Source: Paraburkholderia phytofirmans PsJN (GTDB lineage Bacteria > Pseudomonadota > Gammaproteobacteria > Burkholderiales > Burkholderiaceae). From it: a DNA stretch of 64,000 bases. The position numbers were made by a program, and so were the translations under genes. The notes beneath the pieces are model-generated. The model was not told the DNA's origin, made no database searches, and saw only the letters and a list, made by a program, of their open reading frames with translations. Shown here piece by piece: positions 44,670-52,954 of the stretch. The first letter of the stretch is position 1, and each line of letters starts with the position of its first letter. The DNA is taken from contig NC_010676.1 of the NCBI RefSeq assembly GCF_000020125.1, positions 1,054,001 to 1,118,000 of the forward strand. The letters run 5' to 3'.

Positions 44670-45950
44670 ATGAAAAACACTTTGAAGGGTTTCGGCGCGG
44701 CGTTGTGCTTGACACTGCCGTTGTTCGCGCAGACTCCGGCGCGAGCGGCGGATCAGGCGTTGGTGCAACGCGGCGCTTATCTGGCAAAGGCCGGTGATTG
44801 CGTCGCCTGTCATACGGCGCCCAAGGGCAAGCCGTTCGCGGGCGGCCTGCCGATGACCACGCCGATGGGCCAGATCTACACCACCAACATTACGCCGGAC
44901 CCGCAAACCGGCATTGGCGGCTATACGGAAGAGGACTTTGCGCGGGCGATGCGTGAAGGCGTCGCGAAAGACGGCCACAACCTCTATCCGGCGATGCCGT
45001 ACCCGTCCTACGCCAAGGTCAACGACGACGACATGAAAGCGCTGTACGCGTATTTCATGAGCGGCGTGGCGCCGGTGCAGCAGGCGAACCGCGAGCCTGA
45101 CATCAAGTGGCCGTTGAACATGCGCTGGCCGTTGAAGTTCTGGAACATGGTGTTCCTCGATAAAGGCGTCTATCAGGACAAGCCGGGCAAGGACGTGGCG
45201 TGGAATCGCGGCGCGTATCTGATTCAGGGGCTCGGCCATTGCGGGTCGTGCCATACGCCGCGTGGCATCGCGTTCCAGGAAAAGGCGCTCGATGAAAGCG
45301 GCAGCGCGTTCCTGACCGGCGGCTTGCTCGACGGCTGGTTCGCGGCGAACCTCACCGGCGAGCACAACGTCGGTCTGGGCCGCTGGAACGATCAGGACTT
45401 GCAGGCGTTTCTGAAGACCGGCGCGAATCGCCATGCCTCGGCGTTCGGTTCGATGACCAGCGTGATCAACAACAGCACGCAGGGCTTGAACGATACGGAC
45501 ATCGCCGCGATGTCGACGTATCTGAAGTCGCTGCCGCCGGCAGGGGGCAGCGGCGCGCCGCCTTACAAGTACGATCCGCAGGCGACGAAGGTGTCGTTGA
45601 ACCGTCCCGCGAACGATGCCGGCGCGCGCGTCTATACGGCGTATTGCATGCACTGCCACGGTGTCGATGGACGCGGCTTCGCGCCGATGCTCGCGCCCCT
45701 GTCCGGCAATCCAAATGTGCTGGAGAAGGATCCGTCGTCGCTGATCAACGTGACGCTGAACGGCACCGAGGACCTGGTGATCGGCGGCATTCCCGCGCCG
45801 TATCCGATGCCGAAGTACGCGCCGGTGCTCAACGACCAGCAGATCGCCGATGTGCTCACTTTCGTGCGGGCCGGATGGAACAACGGCGCGCCCGCGGTGA
45901 CGGCGGACGACGTGGCGAAGTTGCGCAAGTCCACGCACGCGGCCCGCTAG
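44670..45950 (+). CDS. Three-haem periplasmic cytochrome c
   Basis: 426 aa with cleaved Sec signal (ends PARAAD, about 27). Three CxxCH sites: CVACH, CGSCH, CMHCH. Closely related in architecture to the lipoprotein cytochrome at 36377-37639 (shared NITPD, YPAMPY, RGxYL, WNRGxYL), but soluble instead of lipid-anchored. It is the electron acceptor of the IorAB-type enzyme, like AldG or NicB-linked cytochromes. GGAG 9 bases before the ATG; 12 bp after the large subunit. Confidence 0.93.
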   Translation: MKNTLKGFGAALCLTLPLFAQTPARAADQALVQRGAYLAKAGDCVACHTAPKGKPFAGGLPMTTPMGQIYTTNITPDPQTGIGGYTEEDFARAMREGVAKDGHNLYPAMPYPSYAKVNDDDMKALYAYFMSGVAPVQQANREPDIKWPLNMRWPLKFWNMVFLDKGVYQDKPGKDVAWNRGAYLIQGLGHCGSCHTPRGIAFQEKALDESGSAFLTGGLLDGWFAANLTGEHNVGLGRWNDQDLQAFLKTGANRHASAFGSMTSVINNSTQGLNDTDIAAMSTYLKSLPPAGGSGAPPYKYDPQATKVSLNRPANDAGARVYTAYCMHCHGVDGRGFAPMLAPLSGNPNVLEKDPSSLINVTLNGTEDLVIGGIPAPYPMPKYAPVLNDQQIADVLTFVRAGWNNGAPAVTADDVAKLRKSTHAAR

Positions 45951-45968
45951 TTCTGCGAGGCCGGCAAT

Positions 45969-46005
45969 AAAAAACGGCAACCGCTTCACACGGTTGCCGT
46001 TTTTT
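45969..46005. terminator. Bidirectional rho-independent terminator
   Basis: A 15-bp stem 45969-45983/45991-46005 with 7-base loop (core CGGCAACCG/CGGTTGCCG, flanked by A6 and T6), giving U-tracts in both directions. It ends the second hydroxylase operon and the convergent ABC transporter operon (stop at 46029). Confidence 0.9.
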
Positions 46006-46028
46006 TATTCATGCGCCGGAGCGCGGCA

Positions 46029-46685
46029 TCAACGATGTTGACCTACCTTCTGCCGTTTCTCCAGCACCCGCGCGTACCACGTCAGCGGGAAGCACATCGC
46101 GAAGTAGATCATCGCGACCATGCCGTAGATCGGGAATGGGCGGAACGCGGCGTTGGTGATCATGGTGCCGGTCTTGGTCAATTCCGTGAAGCCGATGATC
46201 GACGCGAGCGCCGTGCTTTTCACCACCTGCACGAGAAAACCGACCGTCGGCGCCACCGCGATTTTGCGCGCCTGCGGCCACACGATGTAACGCAACTGTT
46301 GGCCGAACGTCATGCCGAGGCTCGCGCCCGCAGACCACTGGCCGCGCGGCACGGCTTCCACACAGCCGCGCCAGATATCGACCAGATACGCGCTCGTGTA
46401 GAGCGTCAAGGTGACAGTGGCCGCGACCCACGGCGACACATCGACGCCGAGCAGCGGCAAGCCGAAAAACGCCAGGAAGAGTTGCATCAGCAGCGGCGTG
46501 CCCTGAAACACCTCCACATAGACCACGACGATACGCCGCAGCCAGGCGATCGGCGACACGCGCATCGCGAGCAGAATCAGCCCGACGATACCGCCGCCGA
46601 CAAACGCGATCAGCGACAGCAGCACCGTCCAGCGCGCGGCGAGCAACAGATTGCGGGCAATGTCCCACAGCGTGAATTCGACCAT
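46029..46685 (-). CDS. Polar amino acid ABC transporter permease (second)
   Basis: 218 aa, ATG at 46685 with GGAG 12 bases upstream. HisM/HisQ/GlnP-type permease: five membrane helices, EAA-like loop GASLGMTFGQQLRYIVWPQARKIA. Partner of the permease at 46688-47434, 2 bp apart. Last gene of the minus-strand transport operon before the bidirectional terminator. Confidence 0.92.
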   Translation of the reverse strand: MVEFTLWDIARNLLLAARWTVLLSLIAFVGGGIVGLILLAMRVSPIAWLRRIVVVYVEVFQGTPLLMQLFLAFFGLPLLGVDVSPWVAATVTLTLYTSAYLVDIWRGCVEAVPRGQWSAGASLGMTFGQQLRYIVWPQARKIAVAPTVGFLVQVVKSTALASIIGFTELTKTGTMITNAAFRPFPIYGMVAMIYFAMCFPLTWYARVLEKRQKVGQHR

Positions 46686-46687
46686 GA

Positions 46688-47434
46688 TCAACGCTCCGTG
46701 GGCAGAGTGCGGGCGCCGCGCCACATCAGGCGGTTGCGCCAGTTACGCGGCGCGCTCTCGTTGCCGCGCGCCACACGGCCCGCGAACAGACCGCGGCCGA
46801 GCCGGTTGAGGATTTGCCGCAGCGCGATCGACAGCACCAGATACGTCGCGGTGATGATCAGGTAGCTCTCGAACGAGCGGAAGTTGCGCGACTGGATGAA
46901 GTTGGCCGCGTAGGTAAGATCGGGCACGGAGATCTGCGAGACCACCGCCGAGCCGAGCATGACGATCAGCACCTGGCTCAGCAGCGCGGGAAACACATTG
47001 GCGATAGCCTGCGGCAACACGATGAAGCGAAACACCTGCCGTCCGTGCAAACCGAGCGCTTGCGCCGCCTGTATCTGGCCACGCGAAATCGAATCGATGC
47101 CGGCGCGCACGATCTCGATGGCGTAAGCGCCGAGATTGACGGTCATGGCGAGAATCGCGGCCTGCACTTCATCGATATGAATGCCTAGGCTCGGTAAGCC
47201 GAAGAACACGAAGAACAACTGCACGATGAACGGCGTGTTGCGGATCAGCTCGACATAACTCGCCACCACCCAGCGCGCCCATTTCGGCCCGGCCACGGCC
47301 ACGCTCGCACCAGCAATGCCGACGATCCCACCGAGCACTGTGGAGACCGCCGTCAGCCCCAAGGTCACGGCGACGCCGCGCGCAAGCATCCCCCCATAGA
47401 GGCCGAAGCCGCTGAAGTCGAACGCATAGGTCAT
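46688..47434 (-). CDS. Polar amino acid ABC transporter permease (first)
   Basis: 248 aa, same family as the following gene: FIVQLFFVFFGLPSLG, and EAA loop AAQALGLHGRQVFRFIVLPQAIANV. Forms a heterodimeric channel with the second permease. The C-terminal tail is Arg-rich. No clear ribosome site, but it is after the substrate-binding protein gene with a hairpin between (47466-47492). Confidence 0.92.
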   Translation of the reverse strand: MTYAFDFSGFGLYGGMLARGVAVTLGLTAVSTVLGGIVGIAGASVAVAGPKWARWVVASYVELIRNTPFIVQLFFVFFGLPSLGIHIDEVQAAILAMTVNLGAYAIEIVRAGIDSISRGQIQAAQALGLHGRQVFRFIVLPQAIANVFPALLSQVLIVMLGSAVVSQISVPDLTYAANFIQSRNFRSFESYLIITATYLVLSIALRQILNRLGRGLFAGRVARGNESAPRNWRNRLMWRGARTLPTER

Positions 47435-47465
47435 GGCGTGGCGCTCATCGTGAGGTCAAACTCCG

Positions 47466-47492
47466 GCGCGGACCACGCTTCGCGGTCCGCGC
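47466..47492 (-). other. Intercistronic hairpin after substrate-binding protein gene
   Basis: 9-bp inverted repeat GCGCGGACC/GGTCCGCGC (47466-47474, 47484-47492) with 9-base loop, just past the binding protein's stop codon at 47502 and before the permease start. No U-run. Such a hairpin can raise the binding protein's mRNA stability and attenuate downstream permeases. Confidence 0.55.
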
Positions 47493-47501
47493 AAAATAGG
47501 T

Positions 47502-48326
47502 TCAGAGATCGGCCGGCAGCGGCGCACGCAGCCACTTCTGCGAAATCGCGTTCATGGTGCCGTCCTTGCGGGCCTTGGCAATCGTTTCGTCGACCTTCTG
47601 CTTCAGACGCGGCTCGTTCTTGTTCAAACCGACGTGATCCGGCGAGCTGAACAGCGAGAATTTCTGCTCGGGATCGTTAGCGGGATGACGCGCGAGAATC
47701 GTGGCGCCGACGTCGTTGCCGACTACCATCAACTGTACCTGACCAGAAAGAAACGCCGAAATTGCGCCGTTAGGATCGTCGAATCTTTTGATGTTCGCCG
47801 TGGGCGGTGCGATCTTGGTCACGCTCAGGTCTTCCAGCGTGCCGCGCGCGACTGAAATCGACTTGCCGGCGAGATCGGCGGCGTTCTTCACGGGCAGGGC
47901 CTTCGGGCCGAACACGGCGAGATAGTACGGCGCGTACGGCTGTGAGAAGTCGATCACCTTTTCGCGTTCCGGCGTCTGGCCGACCGACAGCAGCATGTCC
48001 GCCTTGTGGTCGGCGAGATAGGCCATGCGGTTGTCGCCCGTCACCTGCACGAGTTCGACCTTGGCGTTGAGCGCCTTGCCGATCAGATTGGCGACGTCGA
48101 TGTCGTAGCCCATCGGCTTCATGTCCGGGCCGATCGAGCCGAACGGCGGATAGTCCTCGAACACGCCGATGCGCACCGTGCCGGACTTGGCGATATTGTC
48201 GAGCGCGTCCGCATGCGCGGCCGACGGCAACGCGCACAGCGCGCCGAGAGCGGTGAAGGCCAGCGTCGCGGCGAGCGTGGCGAACACGCGGCGCGTGCGG
48301 GTTGGGGTAACGGAGCGGTGGTTCAT
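47502..48326 (-). CDS. Periplasmic amino-acid-type substrate-binding protein
   Basis: 274 aa. Signal peptide (ends AAHADA). Bacterial solute-binding family 3: SGTVRIGVFEDYPPFGSIGPDMKPMGYDIDVANLIG, ADMLLSVGQTPEREKVIDFSQPYAPYY, and DLAGKSISVARGTLED. Captures a polar amino acid or analogue for the two permeases downstream. Ribosome site AGAGGA. No family-3-type ATPase is in the block; the only ATPase (48382-49455) is of polyamine type. Confidence 0.9.
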   Translation of the reverse strand: MNHRSVTPTRTRRVFATLAATLAFTALGALCALPSAAHADALDNIAKSGTVRIGVFEDYPPFGSIGPDMKPMGYDIDVANLIGKALNAKVELVQVTGDNRMAYLADHKADMLLSVGQTPEREKVIDFSQPYAPYYLAVFGPKALPVKNAADLAGKSISVARGTLEDLSVTKIAPPTANIKRFDDPNGAISAFLSGQVQLMVVGNDVGATILARHPANDPEQKFSLFSSPDHVGLNKNEPRLKQKVDETIAKARKDGTMNAISQKWLRAPLPADL

Positions 48327-48381
48327 GGTTTGTCCTCTGTCGAAAATGTCGGTATTGGAATGGGTTCGAGTGACGTACGGC

Positions 48382-49455
48382 TCAATGCGCGGCGCGCGCG
48401 GCGATCAGTTTGCACGCGTGCGGTGGCAATTCCGCGAGCACCGGCATGCCGAGCGCAAGCCCCGGCGTTTCGCGCGGCGTGGTGGCGGCGGTCAACGTGA
48501 AACCGGCGCAATCGATGGTCGCTTCGAGCGACGCGCCCACGTCGCGGATAAACGTCACGGTGCCCAGCAGCCGGTTCGGGCCCGCCGCGTCGGACGCCGC
48601 TTTCACGCACACGTCTTCCGGCCGGATCAACAGGCGGATATCGCTGCTCGACTCCGGCACGCGCGCCGGCTGCACGACGCTGATGCGCCGGCCACCCGGC
48701 AGGCTCACGCCGCCCGCGCCGTCGTAGGTGACCGGCAGGATATTGCCGAGGCCGATAAAGTCGGCGACGAACTCGCTGACCGGATCGCGATAGATATCGA
48801 GCGGCTTGCCGACCTGCGCGATGCGGCCTTTCTCCATCACGACGATTTCGTCGGCCATCGTCATCGCTTCGCGCTGGTCGTGCGTGACCATGATCGTGGT
48901 GATGCCGAGGCGCTGCTGCAGCAGGCGGATTTCCACTTGCATGGCTTCGCGCAGCTTGGCGTCGAGCGCGGAGAGCGGCTCGTCGAGCAGCAGCAGTTTT
49001 GGTTGCGACGCGATCGCGCGCGCAATCGCCACGCGCTGGCGCTGGCCGCCGGAGAGTTGCGTGACCGGCCGGTTCGCCATGTGCGGCAACTGGATCAGTT
49101 CCAGCAATTCGGCCACGCGGCGCGTCTGCTGATCCTTCGCGGTTTTGCGCAGCTTCAGCGGATACGCGATGTTCTGCGCGACCGTCATGTGCGGAAACAG
49201 AGCGAGCGACTGAAACACCATGCCGAAGTCGCGCTGATTGGCCGGCAGGCGCGTGATGTCGCGCCCGGCGAAGTGGATGCTGCCCGAGGTCGGCGTTTCC
49301 AGCCCGGCGATCATGCGCAGCAGCGTGGTCTTGCCGCAGCCGGACGGGCCGAGGAAGCACACCAGCTTGCCGTCGGGCACGCTCAGATCGACGTTGTCCA
49401 CGGCATGCGCCGCGCCGAAACGCCGGGTCACGGCCTGCAACGTTAAATGGGTCAT
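48382..49455 (-). CDS. PotA/FbpC-type ABC ATPase with TOBE domain
   Basis: 357 aa from the ATG at 49455 (GGAG). Walker A GPSGCGKTT (36-44), signature LSGGQRQRVAIARA, Walker B LLLLDEPLSALD, switch MVTHDQREAM. The C-terminal third is a TOBE domain (LLIRPEDVCV). The only ATPase of this block; it belongs with permeases 49491-51334 and the binding protein at 51331-52425 (polyamine/iron/thiamine-type). Whether it also drives the amino acid permeases is uncertain. 55 bp before the amino acid binding protein gene. Confidence 0.93.
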   Translation of the reverse strand: MTHLTLQAVTRRFGAAHAVDNVDLSVPDGKLVCFLGPSGCGKTTLLRMIAGLETPTSGSIHFAGRDITRLPANQRDFGMVFQSLALFPHMTVAQNIAYPLKLRKTAKDQQTRRVAELLELIQLPHMANRPVTQLSGGQRQRVAIARAIASQPKLLLLDEPLSALDAKLREAMQVEIRLLQQRLGITTIMVTHDQREAMTMADEIVVMEKGRIAQVGKPLDIYRDPVSEFVADFIGLGNILPVTYDGAGGVSLPGGRRISVVQPARVPESSSDIRLLIRPEDVCVKAASDAAGPNRLLGTVTFIRDVGASLEATIDCAGFTLTAATTPRETPGLALGMPVLAELPPHACKLIAARAAH

Positions 49456-49490
49456 CGGATGCTCCAGCAGTTGGGCGTCATGAGCGCGGA

Positions 49491-50378
49491 TCACAAGGCG
49501 ACGCCTTCGTCGCCGATCAGCTTTTCGAGCAGCCAGATCAGCGCGAAGTCGATCGCGACGATGAACACGGCGAAACAGAACACGGTCGGATCGAGCGACG
49601 ACACCGTGCGGCTGTAGAGCCACACCGGCAGCGTCATCGTATCGATCCCGTAGAGAAAGAACGTGACCGTGAATTCGTTGAACGAGATGATGAACGCGAA
49701 CAGCATACCGGCGAGAATGCCGGGGCGCATCAGCGGCAGGATCACGTCGACGAGCGCGCGGCCGGGACTCGCGCCCATCACGCAGGCGGCCTCTTCGAAT
49801 TCCGGGCCGATCGAGGCGACCGACGCCGCGCAATTCTTCACGGTGAACGGCAGCGCCAGAATCACGTGCGCGATGATCAGGCGGAACACGCCGAGTTCGA
49901 CCGGCAGCACGTTGAACACCAGCAGCAGCGACAGGCCGAGCATCACGAGCGGATAGACGAGCGGCAACGCGACCAGTTGCTCGACTGCGGGCTTGCCGCG
50001 AAAGCGGTAGCGGCTCAGCGCGTACGCGGCGGGCACCGAGACCAGCGTGGCGATCACCATGGTCGACAGCGCGACGACCAGGCTCGTGCGCAATGCGTCG
50101 CCCATCGAGAGCGTATCGCTCGCGTCCGGCGACACGAAGCTGTGCCAGGCGGCGTGATACCAGTGCAGGCCATAGGCGTGCGGCGGGAATTCGAGCGTGT
50201 CGGCCGCGCTGAACGACATCGTGATCATCGTGAGGATCGGCAGCGCGGCGAGGAACAGAACGATCGCCGCGAGCAGGGCGGTGGCCTTGCCGAGCTGGCC
50301 GGGCATGACGGCCGCGAGCCGTGGCGAGCGCGGCGAGCCCGGCATGCGCGAGGGAGCGGTTTGAACGGGCGTGCTCAT
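49491..50378 (-). CDS. Spermidine/putrescine-type ABC permease (PotC-like)
   Basis: 295 aa from the ATG at 50378 (GAGGAG 7 bases upstream). Six helices with the EAA loop EAACVMGASPGRALVDVILPLMRPGILAG, typical for PotC/YdcV. Partner of the permease encoded upstream (4-base overlap). Pro/Ser-rich N-terminus. The next gene (ATPase) starts 36 bp after its stop. Confidence 0.92.
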   Translation of the reverse strand: MSTPVQTAPSRMPGSPRSPRLAAVMPGQLGKATALLAAIVLFLAALPILTMITMSFSAADTLEFPPHAYGLHWYHAAWHSFVSPDASDTLSMGDALRTSLVVALSTMVIATLVSVPAAYALSRYRFRGKPAVEQLVALPLVYPLVMLGLSLLLVFNVLPVELGVFRLIIAHVILALPFTVKNCAASVASIGPEFEEAACVMGASPGRALVDVILPLMRPGILAGMLFAFIISFNEFTVTFFLYGIDTMTLPVWLYSRTVSSLDPTVFCFAVFIVAIDFALIWLLEKLIGDEGVAL

Positions 50379-51334
50379 GCGTGCGGCTCCTCGGCAAGTT
50401 TTTGCGTGCGGCGCACGAGACGCTGCGACAGCGCCATCACCGTCAACGTGGCGATCATCAAAACGACACCCGACGCGGAAGCCGCCGGCCAGTTCAGCAA
50501 CGGCGCAACCTGATCGTGGACCAGCACGGCGAGCATCGGCACGCGGCGTCCGCCGAGCAGCAGCGGCACGGCGAACGCGCTCGCGTTGTACGCGAACACG
50601 AGCAGCGCGCCGGATACGAGGCCGGGCATCGCCAAAGGCAACAGCACGTGACGCAGCGTTTGCCAGCGTGTCGCGCCGAGCGTGGCGGCGGCTTCTTCGT
50701 AGGAACTCGAGACCGCGCGCATCGCGCTCGAAAGCGGCAGCACGGCAAGCGGAAACGCCGTCTGGATCAGCCCGAGCAGCACGCCGTTTTCGCGGTACAG
50801 CCACATCAACGGACGTTGCACGAGGCCGCTGCCGAGCAGCGCGTGATTGAGCAGACCGGCCGGTCCGAGAATGATCAGCCAGCCGTAGCCTTGCAGCAGC
50901 AGATTGACGAGCAGCGGCAGCAGCACGCCGGCCAGCAGGAGCCGCCGCGCGAGCCGCGACTTCGTGCGCGCCATGGCCAGTGCGACCGGAATCGCCAGCA
51001 GCACAGCGCAGATCATGCTTTGGAACGCGAGCTTCAAGGTGAGCCACAACGACTTCATGAAGTAGCCGTCGAGCAGGTCCGCGTAGTTTTGCAGCGTGAA
51101 GCCGTGCCACTCGTTGCCCTGCGTGCCGAAGCTCATGCGCAACACGACCAGCGCCGCCGCGCCGAGGATGGCGAGAAACAGCAGGATCGGCGCGAGCAGC
51201 AGCCATGGCCGCGCCTTTGCCATCGCGGTGGCGGCAGGCGTGTCCGGTCCGAGACCGGACGCACCCGACGCCGCATCGGACGCCGGCCCGGACGAAGCAA
51301 CACGTCGCGAGAAGCGCGCGAGCATCGTCGTCAT
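50375..51334 (-). CDS. Spermidine/putrescine-type ABC permease (PotB-like)
   Basis: 319 aa from the ATG at 51334, overlapping the binding-protein stop (ATGA). Hydrophobic segments from about 40 on, EAA loop EEAAATLGATRWQTLRHVLLPLAMPGLVSG. Resembles PotB/YdcU. N-terminal 40 residues are Ala/Gly/Ser-rich and predicted cytoplasmic. Forms a heterodimer with the next permease. Confidence 0.9.
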   Translation of the reverse strand: MTTMLARFSRRVASSGPASDAASGASGLGPDTPAATAMAKARPWLLLAPILLFLAILGAAALVVLRMSFGTQGNEWHGFTLQNYADLLDGYFMKSLWLTLKLAFQSMICAVLLAIPVALAMARTKSRLARRLLLAGVLLPLLVNLLLQGYGWLIILGPAGLLNHALLGSGLVQRPLMWLYRENGVLLGLIQTAFPLAVLPLSSAMRAVSSSYEEAAATLGATRWQTLRHVLLPLAMPGLVSGALLVFAYNASAFAVPLLLGGRRVPMLAVLVHDQVAPLLNWPAASASGVVLMIATLTVMALSQRLVRRTQKLAEEPHA

Positions 51335-52425
51335 GCCGCGAAGATTTCGGTGTAACGCTTGATCCACGCTGGCTGCACCACGGCGAGCGCTTTGTCGTCA
51401 TGCAGCACGGCTTTCTCGGCGATCTGCTGCGGGCTCGGCACGAACGCGCGGCTTTCGGCGGGTATCACCGCTTTCGAATTCACCGGGCCGTTCAGCACGT
51501 CGGCGGCCATGCGGCCTTGCACGCCGGCGTCGAGCGAATGGTTGATGAAGGCGTGGATCAGATCGCTGTCGCCCGGATGCGATTTCGGGATCACGGTGAA
51601 CATCAGCTGAGTGGCGAAGCCTTCTTTCATGCCGTAGGTCACGCCCATCTTGTACTCGGGCTTGCGGATCTGGTCGGGGAAGAACGCCGGTGAATAGATG
51701 CCGCCGATATCCAGCGAGCCGGTACGGAACAGATCCGCCACCTGGTTCGGGTTCTCGCCGAGCGTCATCACGCGATCTTTCAGCTGCATCAGTTTCTTGA
51801 AGCCCGGCTCGATGTTCTGCTGCGAGCCGCCGTTCATCTTCGCGGCGATGATCGCGAGGTCGACCGCTTCGGCCCACTCGGGCGGCGGCAGGAACAGGCG
51901 TCCGGCGTATTTGGGATCCCACAGGGCTTCGTACGATGCGGGCGCGGTCTTGACCGTCGACGTGTTGTAGATCAAGCCGTCCGACCACAGCAGATAGCCC
52001 ACGCCGAAGCCGTTCGCGCCCGTGCGGTACTGCGGCGCGACGTCTTTCAGATTCGGCAGTTTGTCCAGATCGGGCTTCATCAGCAGACCTGCATCGCCGA
52101 GACCGGCGGCGCCGACGCCGGCCAGGGTGATGACGTCGTAGGTCGGGCGGTCGCCTGCGGCCTTGACCTTCGCGACCATGCCGGAGGTGCCGTCGGCGCG
52201 GTCGGCGATGACTTTGGCGCCGGTTTTCGCGGTGAAGGTGGCGGCGATATTGCGCAGCGCGGCCGCGCCGGTGTCGTCCGACCAGGTCAACAGGCGCAAC
52301 GTCTTGCCGCTGAAGTTGTGTTCCTGCGCGCGCAGATTGATGAACGGCATCGGCAAGGTGGATGCCGCGAGTGCGGCGCCGAGTGTCTTGATGGCCTGCC
52401 TTCTGCCCCGTTTGATCTCTTGCAT
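51331..52425 (-). CDS. Periplasmic polyamine-type substrate-binding protein
   Basis: 364 aa. A twin-Arg-like signal (RRQAIKTLGAALAASTL) ends before LRAQE. Family-8-like (PotD/YdcS/IdiA group) solute-binding fold: LRLLTWSDDTGAAALRNIAATFTAKTGAKV, IYNTSTVKTAPASYEALWDPKYAGRL, and FAFI-type end. First gene of the block; AGGAG 8 bases before the ATG. The divergent LysR gene at 52955 may control the operon. Substrate could be polyamine, thiamine-like or ferric iron; not decided by sequence. Confidence 0.88.
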   Translation of the reverse strand: MQEIKRGRRQAIKTLGAALAASTLPMPFINLRAQEHNFSGKTLRLLTWSDDTGAAALRNIAATFTAKTGAKVIADRADGTSGMVAKVKAAGDRPTYDVITLAGVGAAGLGDAGLLMKPDLDKLPNLKDVAPQYRTGANGFGVGYLLWSDGLIYNTSTVKTAPASYEALWDPKYAGRLFLPPPEWAEAVDLAIIAAKMNGGSQQNIEPGFKKLMQLKDRVMTLGENPNQVADLFRTGSLDIGGIYSPAFFPDQIRKPEYKMGVTYGMKEGFATQLMFTVIPKSHPGDSDLIHAFINHSLDAGVQGRMAADVLNGPVNSKAVIPAESRAFVPSPQQIAEKAVLHDDKALAVVQPAWIKRYTEIFAA

Positions 52426-52954
52426 GGCGGTCTCCTGTGTTGAACGCCTTGTTGCCGATGATGTCGCTGATTGACGCCGTCGCCTCGCTAATTGGCGTGT
52501 TCTGCCTGCGCTGCGTGTGGAAGCACTCTAGGTTTGCCAAAATCCCTCAACAAACGAAATATGCGCATGGACGGCATGACATAAGCTCATGCGGTGGCCA
52601 TCGCGCGATTGCGCTCGTGCAGGGCGGTCAGACGGCGGAAGCGCCTAAGCAGCAACGCATGCGGGTTAACGTCCATGTTTCGTCGACGCTTTCCGCCCTT
52701 GCGGAGGTATGAGGAAAGCTCGGTTCTGGTGCGACTGTGGACGCGCGTTGCCCTGTGCCGGTGCATTGCGGCTTGCCGGAGCGCAAGATTCGGCAGCGGC
52801 ATGAGCCGAATGCATAAGGCCAGTTTGCACGCTTGTCGTGCGGAAATTTCTGATCGCGTATCCTGTAGGCCCGGCGTGGCGCTCCGACGGCCTGCGATGA
52901 GCCGCGCCGCCACGCCCTCGCAATGACTTTTCCTGATCGTACTGGACACTCACG
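52426..52954. promoter_or_regulatory. Divergent control region of ABC block and LysR gene
   Basis: 529 bp. AGGAG (52431-52435, minus strand) is the ribosome site of the binding protein gene. No clear -35/-10 pair or LysR T-N11-A palindrome was selected with confidence. The middle (52570-52920) is GC-rich but has no coding signature. Confidence 0.35.

Noticed and set aside
42771..45989. A very long open frame (about 1,070 codons) on the minus strand opposite the second hydroxylase operon
   Set aside because: High-GC antisense shadow: Arg/His-rich composition, no domain, and it covers three well-supported genes with motifs on the plus strand.
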